DNA of 64,000 nt from an uncultured Clostridia bacterium (GCA_947174885.1 CAMWKO010000001.1:62001-126000); one strand, 5' to 3'; counted from the first letter of the stretch, positions 27,245 through 36,858 are shown. The notes: generated by a model not told the origin, from the sequence alone. Program-made: numbers and translations.

Positions 27245-28087
27245 ATGTTTAAAATTCTTAAAAAGCAGGAATTAAATCCTACAGTTACTCTTATGGATAT
27301 TGATGCACCTCTTATTGCTAAAAAGGCAGAGCCGGGTCAGTTTATTATTTTAAGAGTAGATGAAGATGGTGAGCGTATACCACTTACTATTGCCGATTAT
27401 GACAGAGAAAAAGGAGTAGTTACAATTATCTTCCAGATAGTTGGTGCTACAACAGAAAAGCTCAATGCAAAAAAAGAAGGAGAGTTTATTGAAGACTTTG
27501 TAGGTCCTCTTGGTGTTCCTTCTCATGTAGAAGGTTTAAAGAAGGTAGCCGTAGTTGGTGGTGGTGTTGGTTGCGCCATTGCATATCCTATAGCCAAGAA
27601 GCTACATGAATTGGGTGCTGAGGTTCATTCTATAGTAGGTTTTAGAAATAAAGATTTAGTTATCCTAGAGGATGAGTTTACAGCAGTTAGTGACAAGGTA
27701 TGTATGATGACTGATGATGGAAGTCATGGTACAAAAGGTCTTGTTACAAACGCCTTAAAAGAACTTATTGATTCAGGTGAAAAGTATGATGAAGTCATTA
27801 CTATCGGACCACTTATTATGATGAAGTTTGTATGTGCTCTTACAAAAGAGTATGGTATCAAAACAACAGTTAGTATGAATCCTATAATGATTGACGGTAC
27901 AGGTATGTGTGGCGGATGTCGTCTTTCTGTAGGCGGTGCTACAAAGTTTGCCTGTGTTGATGGCCCTGATTTTGACGGACATGAGGTAGATTTTGATGAG
28001 GCTATTGAAAGATCATCAATGTATAAACCATTTGAAAGAAAAGCACATGAAGATACTTGTAACTTATTAAAAAAGGAGGTACAGTAG
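27245..28087 (+). CDS. nfnA: NADH-dependent ferredoxin:NADP+ oxidoreductase, subunit A
   Basis: This 280-residue flavoprotein subunit has an N-terminal FAD-binding barrel (RIPLTIADYD), an NAD-binding domain (VAVVGGGVGCAIAYPIAKKL) and a C-terminal [2Fe-2S] site with Cys222, Cys225 (GTGMCGGC) and Cys237. Characterised NfnA uses an aspartate as fourth ligand, and Asp217 is a candidate here. With NfnB it performs electron bifurcation, linking NADH and reduced ferredoxin to NADP+ reduction. The next gene starts 1 nt after its stop. Annotation pipelines often call such genes sulfide dehydrogenase or dihydroorotate dehydrogenase electron transfer subunits. Confidence 0.9.
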   Translation: MFKILKKQELNPTVTLMDIDAPLIAKKAEPGQFIILRVDEDGERIPLTIADYDREKGVVTIIFQIVGATTEKLNAKKEGEFIEDFVGPLGVPSHVEGLKKVAVVGGGVGCAIAYPIAKKLHELGAEVHSIVGFRNKDLVILEDEFTAVSDKVCMMTDDGSHGTKGLVTNALKELIDSGEKYDEVITIGPLIMMKFVCALTKEYGIKTTVSMNPIMIDGTGMCGGCRLSVGGATKFACVDGPDFDGHEVDFDEAIERSSMYKPFERKAHEDTCNLLKKEVQ

Positions 28088-28088
28088 G

Positions 28089-29477
28089 ATGCCAAATATG
28101 TCATTAAAGAAAAATGAAATGCCTTCACAGGATCCAAATGTTAGAAACAAAAACTTCCTTGAGGTTGCATTAGGATATACAAAGGAACAGGCTATAGATG
28201 AAGCTTCCCGTTGTTTAAACTGTAAGACAAGAAATTGTGTAAGCGGATGTCCGGTTCAGGTAGAGATACCTGATTTTATAAAAGAAGTAGCGGCAGGCGA
28301 ATTTGAAAAGGCCTATGAAGTTATTTCACGTTCAAGTGCATTACCTGCTGTTTGTGGTCGTGTATGTCCACAGGAGTCACAGTGTGAGGGTAAGTGTGTA
28401 AGAGGAATTAAAGGAGAGCCTGTAGGTATTGGTCGTCTTGAAAGATTCGTAGCAGATTACCATAACGAAAATTCAAAAAATGAAACAGTAAAACCGGAGT
28501 CTAACGGACATAAGGTAGCTGTTATAGGTTCAGGTCCTTCAGGACTTACATGTGCGGGTGATTTGGCAAAGAAGGGATACGAGGTTACTATTTTTGAAGC
28601 ACTTCACTTAGCAGGTGGTGTTTTAGTATACGGTATTCCGGAATTTCGTCTTCCAAAGGCTATAGTTCAGAAAGAAATCGATGGACTTAAGGCTCTTGGA
28701 GTTAAGGTTGAAACAAATATGGTTATCGGTAAGGTTTTATCTATTGATGAGCTTATGCAGGAATATAAATTTGAAGCTGTATTTATTGGTTCAGGTGCAG
28801 GTCTTCCAAGATTTATGAATATTCCGGGCGAAAATCTCAAAGGTGTATATTCAGCAAATGAGTTCCTGACAAGAGTAAATCTTATGAAGTCATACAAGGA
28901 TGATTCGGATACGCCTATTATGAAAGCTAAGAAGGTTGCTGTAGTAGGTGGTGGTAATGTTGCCATGGATGCTGCAAGAAGTGCTAAGAGACTGGGTGCT
29001 GACGAAGTATACATAGTATATAGACGTTCGGAGGAAGAACTTCCTGCCAGAAAAGAAGAAGTTGAGCATGCTAAAGAGGAAGGAATTATCTTTAAGCTTC
29101 TTACAAATCCTGTTGAGATTTTACCAAATGATGATAAATTTGTTGGTTCTATTAAATGTCTTGAGATGGAATTAGGTGAGCCTGATGCATCAGGCAGAAG
29201 AAGACCTGTTGAAAAAGCAGGTTCAGAATTTGAAATTCCTGTAGATTGTGTAATTATGTCAATCGGTACATCTCCAAATCCGCTTATTAAGTCTACAACA
29301 AAAGGACTTGAAACTCAGAAATGGGGAGGAATTATCGTAGAAGAAGAAACAGGACTTACATCACGAGAAGGTGTATATGCAGGTGGTGATGCCGTAACAG
29401 GCGCAGCAACTGTAATTCTGGCAATGGGAGCAGGTAAGACAGCAGCAAAGTCTATTGATGAGTATTTAAGCAGATAA
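28089..29477 (+). CDS. nfnB: NADH-dependent ferredoxin:NADP+ oxidoreductase, subunit B
   Basis: This 462-residue subunit is homologous to the glutamate synthase small subunit. The N-terminal Cys-rich region (CLNCKTRNCVSGCPVQ, CGRVCPQESQCEGKCVRG) binds two [4Fe-4S] clusters. An FAD motif (VAVIGSGPSGLTCAGDLAKKGY) and NADPH motif (VAVVGGGNVAMDAARSAKRLG) follow, then GTSPNP and the C-terminal GGDAVTGAATVILAMGAGK. Taken alone it could be called gltA-like, but pairing with nfnA and absence of a glutamate synthase large subunit favour NfnB. A strong terminator follows. Confidence 0.92.
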   Translation: MPNMSLKKNEMPSQDPNVRNKNFLEVALGYTKEQAIDEASRCLNCKTRNCVSGCPVQVEIPDFIKEVAAGEFEKAYEVISRSSALPAVCGRVCPQESQCEGKCVRGIKGEPVGIGRLERFVADYHNENSKNETVKPESNGHKVAVIGSGPSGLTCAGDLAKKGYEVTIFEALHLAGGVLVYGIPEFRLPKAIVQKEIDGLKALGVKVETNMVIGKVLSIDELMQEYKFEAVFIGSGAGLPRFMNIPGENLKGVYSANEFLTRVNLMKSYKDDSDTPIMKAKKVAVVGGGNVAMDAARSAKRLGADEVYIVYRRSEEELPARKEEVEHAKEEGIIFKLLTNPVEILPNDDKFVGSIKCLEMELGEPDASGRRRPVEKAGSEFEIPVDCVIMSIGTSPNPLIKSTTKGLETQKWGGIIVEEETGLTSREGVYAGGDAVTGAATVILAMGAGKTAAKSIDEYLSR

Positions 29478-29502
29478 TTACATTGTATTTAGTAAAATGA
29501 GC

Positions 29503-29543
29503 AAAAGCCATTGGTTTATATGAGTTAAACCAATGGCTTTTTA
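29503..29543 (+). terminator. Terminator of nfnAB
   Basis: AAAAGCCATTGGTTTA pairs with TTAAACCAATGGCTTTTT around a short loop, with a T run. Confidence 0.9.
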
Positions 29544-29569
29544 ATATGTATAATGTGAGGGAAAGTAAA

Positions 29570-29601
29570 AACGAGGATATCCCAATAGGAACATCCTCGT
29601 T
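29570..29601 (-). terminator. Terminator of the AI-2E-family gene
   Basis: AACGAGGAT and ATCCTCGTT form a stem. On the - strand the hairpin is followed by TTTTTAC, placing it about 50 nt after the stop of the - strand gene. Confidence 0.75.
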
Positions 29602-29651
29602 CACATATATTATATACTAAATTTAAAAATTGTAAAGAGTTTTTAGATATT

Positions 29652-30998
29652 TTATTCTTTGTTATCAGCTTCTGCAGAAACTGAGTTTTTTTGGATTTTA
29701 TTAGCTTTCCTTTGCTTTTTCTTTTCGAGTTTCCTTTCATCTTTTTTAAGTTTTTCAAGGTGTTCACGTATCTCCATTTCTTCATTTAAGACGGCCAGCT
29801 GCGTATGAAGCGTATCACTATATTCCTCATAATCACTTTTCATCTTACGTTCAAACCAGTCCCCCAAGAGTTGTTTAATAGAAGCAGCTACAGGAACAGC
29901 TATAAGCATACCGAGAAGCCCGGCAAGGTCACCACCTATAGAGATGGCTATTAGTGTAAAGGCGGCATTTAGACCTACAATATCACCAACAATATTTGGG
30001 CAGAGGATATTACAATCAATCTGTTGAACTATCGTCAATGCAATAACTGCCCAAAGAATAGAAAGTAAGTCGCCGGAAAAAAGTGACATTGCACCGGCAA
30101 ATATAATACCTATAAACGGACCTATGTATGGTATAAGATTACAGATACCACAAATAATACCTATCACGAGGGCATAGTCAATACCTACAATGTTAAGTGC
30201 AGCAGTAGACAGAATAAATACTAAAAAGGCTTCAATAAGCTGACCATGAATGTATTTTGAAAAGGTTCTGTTAATAATGTTTAAGGCATGACGGATACTT
30301 TTTCCAAACTTTGATTTTCTAAAGATAAGAAAAAATAATTTATCCCAAAGATTAAGGAAATATTCATAACTGGCCAGTATATATATACTAAGCACAAGTG
30401 AAATTACAAAGGTAAACAGATTAGAACCTATCGATAATATGAAATCTCCAATACCTCCTAATAAACCGGCAAGAAGGTCAGAAATAAATACTGCAATATC
30501 ACTTACCTTGTCAGTAAGAAAATCGCCAAAAGGAATATTCCATTTACTGATAAGCTGTTGAACACTTTCTGCTGAAAAAGAATTGGTTGAAAAGTATTCG
30601 GAGATACTATCAATAATATTTGATATTGTACTGCTGTTGGAAATATGACCACCAATCATAAAGTACATACCACATATAATAGATATAATAATACCAAAAA
30701 CGGCGAGATATGATATAGTAAGACCGATTCCCCTGCAGAGCATTTTGTGATTTTTGAAAAATTTTCTCTTCATCATAAAGGTTTCTATAGCATTCATAGG
30801 TCCGTATAGCAGATAACATATAACTAATGCTATGATAATAGGACTCAAAATTCCTAATATATTATCAAATACATCCAAAATAGTACTAAAGATATTAGGG
30901 GCATAATCTACGATGACTGTAAAAAGATAGATAACCATACAAGTGACTGCTACATACCCGCAGACATATGCATAACGTTTGTTCAATTTGAATTTCAT
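29652..30998 (-). CDS. AI-2E family transporter (YtqB/PerM-like permease)
   Basis: This 448-residue membrane protein has about eight helices. Family landmarks: YIHGQLIEAFLVFILSTAALNIVGIDYALVIGIICGICNLIPYIGPFIGIIFAG, VQQIDCNILCPNIVGDIVGLNAAFTLIAISIGGDLAGLLGMLIAVP. The C-terminus is a long charged coiled-coil-like tail (LNEEMEIREHLEKLKKDERKLEKK). The family includes an AI-2 exporter and Na+/H+ antiporters, so the substrate is open. AAAGGAAC precedes the ATG. It is the only - strand gene between 10.7 and 46.8 kb. Confidence 0.9.
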   Translation of the reverse strand: MKFKLNKRYAYVCGYVAVTCMVIYLFTVIVDYAPNIFSTILDVFDNILGILSPIIIALVICYLLYGPMNAIETFMMKRKFFKNHKMLCRGIGLTISYLAVFGIIISIICGMYFMIGGHISNSSTISNIIDSISEYFSTNSFSAESVQQLISKWNIPFGDFLTDKVSDIAVFISDLLAGLLGGIGDFILSIGSNLFTFVISLVLSIYILASYEYFLNLWDKLFFLIFRKSKFGKSIRHALNIINRTFSKYIHGQLIEAFLVFILSTAALNIVGIDYALVIGIICGICNLIPYIGPFIGIIFAGAMSLFSGDLLSILWAVIALTIVQQIDCNILCPNIVGDIVGLNAAFTLIAISIGGDLAGLLGMLIAVPVAASIKQLLGDWFERKMKSDYEEYSDTLHTQLAVLNEEMEIREHLEKLKKDERKLEKKKQRKANKIQKNSVSAEADNKE

Positions 30999-31170
30999 TA
31001 TTTGTTCCTTTCAATATTTTATGTTATAGAGTTTTTATGTTTTCTATTTTAGGGTTCATGAAGTCGTGGATATATTGAAAAACTTTATATAAAAGTTTAA
31101 GTCTCATTACATTGGACTTGCTGAATATATTATAGCATATTAATATTTTTCTATCAATTTGTAATAGCTT

Positions 31171-31300
31171 TACTTAGAGTTTCCGTATTTTTTATTTTTA
31201 GCTTCAAAAAATCTTGTTGCCAAAGGCAAGATGAATTACATTGTTATGATAATGTAAGCTTTTTGAAGCTAAAAATAAAAAATACGGAAACTCTAAGTAA
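31171..31300. repeat. Dispersed palindromic element, copy B (short, inverted order)
   Basis: The arms (TTACTTAGAGTTTCCG... and its complement) are longer outward than in copy A. The interior holds only the TTGCC/GGCAA hairpin and the TTACATTGTTATGATAATGTAA hairpin in reverse order, so this copy is inverted relative to copy A and lacks the 30-bp inner repeat. It lies in the 547-bp divergent spacer between the AI-2E gene and the next + gene. The rest of that spacer shows a TATAAT at about 31452 and no gene. Confidence 0.88.
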
Positions 31301-31545
31301 TAGCCTTAAGGTACTGTAATTTTATGGTCCATAAAATTTACCATATTAATTATATTATACAATATCTAGTAGGAGATTAATATTTTACGCTGATAAATTT
31401 TATATAAAAAAGTACAATATCTTGTGGTAATATTGGATAGAGTTTGCTATAATTAGTGGGTAAAATTGTAAAAACTAAAAAAATATATTTATATATAAAG
31501 CACAATATATAGAATGATATCATTTTATAAGAATGGATACTTACC

Positions 31546-32625
31546 ATGAAAAACATATTAGATAAAACGATAGGTGGCAGCTACGAGAGAAAGCTGCCTG
31601 TTATTAATATAAAAAGATGTACTGTTGCAGCGGTATTATTATCTATATTTATACCTGCAATACTGATTACAAATATTGTTTTCTTAAATCAGACATTGAT
31701 AAGACCTGAATACAATAAGTATCTGTTTAGTATACTGATATTTTCGGTGATATTTTTATTTATAAGAGTAATAGTAGGAAATACATATGAACACCGGAGA
31801 TATTATGGGATTATATACAGAAGCTATTTAGTACTGTGCAGCGGTTTCATGATAATGCTGTGTAACAGTTATTTTGAACTGGAGGGAAGCTTATTTTACT
31901 TCTTTCTTATAATGATATTTTTTGCTATTATTCCAATATTTAATGTAGGAGAATTGATATTTGCAGAGATAATATCGATTTCATTAATGGGTTATCTTAT
32001 ATGGTCTAATAAAGGAGTAGTTACTATTGCTTCACAAGTACTTATATTTAATTTTGCAAGAATAGCAGTGACTATATGGAAATATATACTTGTCAGCAGA
32101 AATATAAGAATGAAATTAAATACAGATGGCGGTAAAGAGCTTGTGACAAAGGACAAGGTTACAGGATATCTGAATCAGCAGGGATTAAACAGAAGAATGG
32201 AAATTGTTTGGGAGGTATGCAGAAGAAACAAAGTATCCTGCGGAGCAATAGTATTAGATGTGGAAAGTATTGCAGAGGATTATAAAGTATATGGCTTTGA
32301 CAGTATGGAGGAGTGTTTAGGAGATATAGCAGATAATGTACGCAAGCTTTTAAGAGATAAAACAGATATATATGCAAGAACAGGAAAATATAAATTTACA
32401 ATAATAGTTCATGATACAGAAAGAACTGAACTTGTACTTATGGCAAAGAAATTGCAGTACAGTCTGGAGTGTGGAAGTAATATAAATATGGGAATTGTAT
32501 TGCTAAAGGATACAAGACGCGATTCCTATGCCAATATTTTAAATGTTGCAAATAATTCTTTAGAGCTGTCATATAGAGCAAATATTGGTGCAATAGCATA
32601 TGGAAGAACTGTTATAAAGTCATAA
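31546..32625 (+). CDS. Membrane protein with degenerate GGDEF domain
   Basis: This 359-residue protein has five to six N-terminal membrane helices (about 24-185) and a C-terminal GGDEF-like domain (TKDKVTGYLNQQGLNRRM to the end). The active-site GGDEF motif is replaced by GKYKF (in ARTGKYKFTIIV), so cyclic-di-GMP synthesis is not expected. It may be a sensor or a c-di-GMP/GTP-binding regulator. The ribosome binding site is poor. It lies two genes upstream of an EAL protein, suggesting a signalling neighbourhood. Confidence 0.7.
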   Translation: MKNILDKTIGGSYERKLPVINIKRCTVAAVLLSIFIPAILITNIVFLNQTLIRPEYNKYLFSILIFSVIFLFIRVIVGNTYEHRRYYGIIYRSYLVLCSGFMIMLCNSYFELEGSLFYFFLIMIFFAIIPIFNVGELIFAEIISISLMGYLIWSNKGVVTIASQVLIFNFARIAVTIWKYILVSRNIRMKLNTDGGKELVTKDKVTGYLNQQGLNRRMEIVWEVCRRNKVSCGAIVLDVESIAEDYKVYGFDSMEECLGDIADNVRKLLRDKTDIYARTGKYKFTIIVHDTERTELVLMAKKLQYSLECGSNINMGIVLLKDTRRDSYANILNVANNSLELSYRANIGAIAYGRTVIKS

Positions 32626-32666
32626 GTGATGTGTGAAATTTAAAGGATAGTGAGATTAGAAAATAT

Positions 32667-33626
32667 ATGAATAACAGACCTAAAATAGTAGTAACAGATG
32701 CAAAAACCATAGCAGAAAGTCATGATTTTTTTAAACCGCTAAAGGAAATAGGGGAGTTGGTATTATATGAATTATCAAGTGAAGAAGAGCTTATAGAAAG
32801 AATATCAGATTGTGATATGATTTTATGCAATAAAAACGTATTTGGAGAAGAAAATTTAAAATATGCTAAAAATCTTAAATATATAGGCTTATTTGCAACA
32901 GGCTACAATAATATTGATATAAATTATTGCAATGAACATGGCATTACAGTATGTAATGCAGGCTCATATTCAACAGACGGAGTGGCACAGCATACATTTG
33001 CATTAATACTGAATCATTTTAGTAAGATACGTGAATATGCAAATTTTTGTGAAAATGCGGGCTGGCAAAATAGTGATGTATTCTCTCCGTTTATATATAA
33101 TATGAATGAGCTTAATGGGAAAACTATAGGTATTGTTGGCTATGGCAATATAGGGAAAAAGGTTGCAAAGCTTGCAGGGGCATTTGGAATGAAGATACTT
33201 GCGAATGCAAGAACTCCAAGAACAGAGGCGGGAATTGAATTTGTAGATTTTGAGACTCTTATTAGAAATTCAGATATAGTGACTGTTCATTGCCCATTAA
33301 ACGAAGCATCTAAAGAAATGTTTAATAGAGATGTTTTTTCAAAATTTAAGAAAAATGCGTACTTTGTAAATACTGCAAGAGGAGGAGTGGTGGATGAAGA
33401 TGCGCTGGCATATGCACTGAATAATAATTGGATAAGCGGTGCAGCTATAGATTGTTTAACCATAGAACCTATGAGTAAAAATTGTGTGCTTATGGGTGCA
33501 AAAAATATTACGTTTACACCTCATGTTGCTTGGGCAATGGAGGAAACAAGAAACAGACTCCTTGGAATTGTATGTGACAATATAAAAAACTTTTTAAAGG
33601 GTATTCCTACAAATGTAATTCGGTAA
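32667..33626 (+). CDS. D-2-hydroxyacid dehydrogenase (glycerate dehydrogenase-like)
   Basis: This 319-residue NAD-dependent enzyme contains the Rossmann motif GKTIGIVGYGNIGKKVAKLAGAFGM, catalytic Arg in VNTARGGVVDE, Glu in the LTIEPMS region, and His in TPHVAWA. These proteins reduce 2-oxoacids such as hydroxypyruvate; PHVAWA is typical of the glycerate/hydroxypyruvate reductase group. Full length. The ribosome binding site (GGATAGTGAGA) is weak. Confidence 0.92.
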   Translation: MNNRPKIVVTDAKTIAESHDFFKPLKEIGELVLYELSSEEELIERISDCDMILCNKNVFGEENLKYAKNLKYIGLFATGYNNIDINYCNEHGITVCNAGSYSTDGVAQHTFALILNHFSKIREYANFCENAGWQNSDVFSPFIYNMNELNGKTIGIVGYGNIGKKVAKLAGAFGMKILANARTPRTEAGIEFVDFETLIRNSDIVTVHCPLNEASKEMFNRDVFSKFKKNAYFVNTARGGVVDEDALAYALNNNWISGAAIDCLTIEPMSKNCVLMGAKNITFTPHVAWAMEETRNRLLGIVCDNIKNFLKGIPTNVIR

Positions 33627-33636
33627 GGTAGCTGAA

Positions 33637-33753
33637 ATGATGGAAGGAACTGCAAATACCGATAGAATTATAAGACAGGCAACACGGATTATTATTAGAT
33701 TACTTCTGTACATTTTATTTAAAAATATAAAATATATTGTAAAAGGATGTTGA
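33637..33753 (+). CDS. Possible small membrane peptide (38 aa)
   Basis: MMEGTANTDRIIRQATRIII is followed by a hydrophobic and basic stretch ending KYIVKGC. AAGGTAG lies 7 nt before the ATG. It has no recognised relative and may be chance coding in an AT-rich spacer. It occupies half of the gap before the EAL gene. Confidence 0.25.
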   Translation: MMEGTANTDRIIRQATRIIIRLLLYILFKNIKYIVKGC

Positions 33754-33858
33754 AATCAATGACATTTTGTAAAAAGCATGATATAATTAAAGGTATAACT
33801 ATATTAAGAATGAAAAAGAAAAATTGAATATCTGACCGTGAGTAAAAGGAGGGTTTTT

Positions 33859-35790
33859 GTGAATTTTGTATTTCATTATGATATTAGTGCCATTGTGATT
33901 TTTTTGGTTTTAATTATAACAATGATTTACAAAAAGATGACACATGGCACAGAAAATAAGGTGTTTTTAATATTTCTGATGGTAGGTGTTCTGTCAGCGA
34001 TACTCAGTCTGTCCACGGTTATAAGAGGTAAATATCTGAGTGAGGGAGATATACCTTTTATGTATTTGCTGAATACGGCTTATTTTATAGTCAGAAATTT
34101 TACAGGTGTCATATATATGCTGTATATTATTGCTATTACAGATACATGGCACAAGTGGAAGTATCACAAGGGTCTTACGCTGATTTTGGTTATACCGTAT
34201 TTCATGGAATTAGTTCTGCTTTTTACAAACCCATATACACACTGGATATTCTATTATGACGATAACTACAGATATGTAAGAGGAGATTTTTTCTTTATTT
34301 TATATATAGCAGTAGGTTCATATTTGGTTTGTGGCATAGCGTATTTAATAAAATACAGAAAACTGGTAAGACTTGATAAGAGTATTGCACTTATATCGCT
34401 GGTACCATTTACGTGTATATCGATTGTTATACAACTGTTAGTTCCTACTCTTTTGGTGGAGATGCTGGGAGGAGCGATAGTATCGCTTATTATGATGATT
34501 ATGGTGCAAAGACCGGAAGATTTTATTGATACATATACTGATTTTAAAAAGGGTGAAACCTACAAGCAGAATATGGAGAGGAACTATTTAAGCGGAAAGC
34601 ATGTAGATGTTATTATTTTAAATATAGATAATTTTGAGTCAGTACTTACAATACTTGGACATGAGTCAGAGAGGTTTCTATTGAAAAAACTGGCAGAAAA
34701 GATTGAAAGTATAGATTCTTCAATAAAACATGAAATATCCTCCTATCATTTAGGAAAGGGAAAGTTCAGACTTATCATAAAGGAAAATCTTATGAAAAAT
34801 ACTGTTGAGATTGCAGACAGACTAAATGAGAGCTTTAGGGAAAACTTCAAGATAAAGGAGTTAGAGATAAATCTGATAGCAACAATATGTATTGTTAAAA
34901 ATTTTGATGATATAGAGGATTATACTTCTTTTATACAGTTTGATAATGAGATAGATAAGATAATACCATATTCCGGACAGGTGAAGTTTGCCGGTATGAT
35001 ATTATCAAAGGATAATGTTTATCTTGCCGGTAAGCTTTACAGTATTATAGAAAATGCTATTGCAAACAATTATTTTGAAGTATATTACCAGCCGATTTAT
35101 TCTATTAAGGATAATGAATTTCATTCCGCAGAAGCATTACTCAGACTAAAGGATCCGGATTACGGGTTTATATCTCCGGAGTTATTTATACCTGCGGCAG
35201 AAAAGAGTGGTGCAATACACAAAATTGGTGAGTTTGTATTGGAAGAAGTATGTAGCTTTATAGCAAGTAAAGAATTTGAAAAAACGGGATTACAATATAT
35301 AGAAATTAATCTTTCCGTAGCACAGTGTATGCAGAGTGAAATGGCTGAAACAATTATTAATATAATGGATAAATATGGCATAAGTTCAGATAAGATTAAT
35401 CTTGAGATTACGGAAACTGCTGCAAGCTATGCACAAAATGTTATGATGGACAATTTAGAAACACTTATCCAAAAAGGAGTAAGTTTTTCTTTAGATGATT
35501 ATGGTACAGGATATTCAAATATCAAGAGAGTAGCTTCACTTCCGGTTAATCTTATAAAGCTGGACAAAACCTTTGTGAATACGGAGGACAATCCTAAGCT
35601 GTGGATTATACTTAAAAATACTGTTCAGATGATTAAAGAAATGGATTTGAAAATATTAATAGAAGGTGTAGAAACTGAAAGCATGGTAGAAAAGTTTTCT
35701 GAACTTGAATGTGAGTACATACAGGGATATTATTACTCAAAGCCAATACCGAAATCAGAATTTATTGATTTTATGATTGCAAACAAATAG
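33859..35790 (+). CDS. EAL-domain c-di-GMP phosphodiesterase with 7TM sensor
   Basis: Starting from the GTG at 33859 (AGGAGGG 5 nt upstream; an earlier in-frame GTG lacks a site), the protein has 643 residues. The N-terminal part has seven hydrophobic helices (about 8-215) like histidine-kinase N-terminal 7TM sensors. The middle is a degenerate GGDEF-like region without the signature. The C-terminal EAL domain (about 395-640) has key motifs: SAEALLRL, EINLSVAQ, LEITETA, DDYGTGYSN, KLDKTFV, EGVETE, QGYYYSKP. All motifs needed for c-di-GMP hydrolysis appear present. Confidence 0.9.
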   Translation: MNFVFHYDISAIVIFLVLIITMIYKKMTHGTENKVFLIFLMVGVLSAILSLSTVIRGKYLSEGDIPFMYLLNTAYFIVRNFTGVIYMLYIIAITDTWHKWKYHKGLTLILVIPYFMELVLLFTNPYTHWIFYYDDNYRYVRGDFFFILYIAVGSYLVCGIAYLIKYRKLVRLDKSIALISLVPFTCISIVIQLLVPTLLVEMLGGAIVSLIMMIMVQRPEDFIDTYTDFKKGETYKQNMERNYLSGKHVDVIILNIDNFESVLTILGHESERFLLKKLAEKIESIDSSIKHEISSYHLGKGKFRLIIKENLMKNTVEIADRLNESFRENFKIKELEINLIATICIVKNFDDIEDYTSFIQFDNEIDKIIPYSGQVKFAGMILSKDNVYLAGKLYSIIENAIANNYFEVYYQPIYSIKDNEFHSAEALLRLKDPDYGFISPELFIPAAEKSGAIHKIGEFVLEEVCSFIASKEFEKTGLQYIEINLSVAQCMQSEMAETIINIMDKYGISSDKINLEITETAASYAQNVMMDNLETLIQKGVSFSLDDYGTGYSNIKRVASLPVNLIKLDKTFVNTEDNPKLWIILKNTVQMIKEMDLKILIEGVETESMVEKFSELECEYIQGYYYSKPIPKSEFIDFMIANK

Positions 35791-35861
35791 AATGGTAAAA
35801 TAAAAACCACAAAAGATATAAAATATATTTAAGGCAGCAGTAATATGGAAGGAGGCAGCTG

Positions 35862-36323
35862 ATGTTAAATGGTTTAACAGATTCATATAGTGTATATGGT
35901 GAATATGGAAGTGTAGGAGCCGAAGCATATGGTATGAAGATAGCTGAAGATAAATCACAAGGCGATACAGGTGAGTGTCAAACCTGTAAAAACAGAAAGT
36001 ATCAGGATGGATCAGATGAGAATGTATCCTTTAAAGCTGCATCTCATATATCTCCAACAGCAGCAGGTGCAGTAGTAAGAGCACATGAGGGTGAGCATGT
36101 TTCAAATGCCTACTCAAAGGCAGCCCAAGAGGATGGCAGGGTCATAAGAGCATCAGTGACTATTCAGACATCAGTATGTCCTGAGTGTGGAAGAACTTAT
36201 GTATCAGGTGGTGTTACAGATACAGCTATTAAGTATCAAAATGAAGATAATCCATACATGAAAGATTTTAAAGCACAGCAGGGAAACGTACTTAAGGGAC
36301 AAAATATTGATTTCCGTGAGTAA
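35862..36323 (+). CDS. Small HExxH-containing putative metalloprotease (SprA-related-like)
   Basis: This 153-residue protein of unknown function. Residues 75-79 read HEGEH, matching the zincin motif HExxH inside AGAVVRAHEGEHVSNAYSKA. Two CxxC pairs (C39/C42 and C106/C109) could bind a structural metal. It resembles the SprA-related putative metallopeptidase family, known mainly from sequence. There is no signal peptide. GGAAGGAGG gives a strong start. Confidence 0.6.
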   Translation: MLNGLTDSYSVYGEYGSVGAEAYGMKIAEDKSQGDTGECQTCKNRKYQDGSDENVSFKAASHISPTAAGAVVRAHEGEHVSNAYSKAAQEDGRVIRASVTIQTSVCPECGRTYVSGGVTDTAIKYQNEDNPYMKDFKAQQGNVLKGQNIDFRE

Positions 36324-36431
36324 CGAAACAGATATAGGCACTTGAGACGGCATATTATTTTATGATTAAGATATAGAAAATTATAGCCGTAGATAATTAA
36401 TAATAAGTGTGGTGTTAAAGGAATACATTAT

Positions 36432-36827
36432 ATGCAGGAAAAAATTATTTTAGCTAATATATTAGATAATTCAAAATCATTGGCAGTAGTAAAATTATGT
36501 AGAAGATTAAATATCAATTTTAAAAGGATAGAGCAGCAAGATGTAAATAAAAGTGTTGCATCGATTATAAACTTGAAAAATAAAGTATTTTCTGATGTGT
36601 TGCCTCAAAATGACATAAAGGCTCCTATATTTTATGTGCTGCCGGAGATAATGATTTTTTCAGGATTATCAGATAATGAACTGGATGAAGTATTAAAAGA
36701 ATATAAGAAGGATGAGATAGATCCAATACCTTTAAAGGCAGTAGTTACACCTTATAATATGTACTGGAGCTTATATACACTTGTTGAAGAACTAAAGAGA
36801 GAAAAGAGAGAAATAGCGGGATTATGA
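36432..36827 (+). CDS. DUF3783-like protein
   Basis: This 131-residue protein has a Rossmann-like beginning (KIILANILDNSKSLAVVKLCRRLNI) and ends LKAVVTPYNMYWSLYTLVEELKREKRE, which fits the DUF3783 family. No catalytic residues are known. AAAGGAATAC precedes the ATG. Stands alone between the HEGEH protein and the MATE remnant. Confidence 0.65.
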   Translation: MQEKIILANILDNSKSLAVVKLCRRLNINFKRIEQQDVNKSVASIINLKNKVFSDVLPQNDIKAPIFYVLPEIMIFSGLSDNELDEVLKEYKKDEIDPIPLKAVVTPYNMYWSLYTLVEELKREKREIAGL

Positions 36828-36858
36828 ATGATAAATATAAAAAATTTGAAATTTAGCT

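Noticed and set aside
27058..27252. Open frame of 64 codons before nfnA
   Set aside because: Its TTG start is the -35 box of the nfnAB promoter and the frame runs through stems and terminator of the leader. The coding content has no support.
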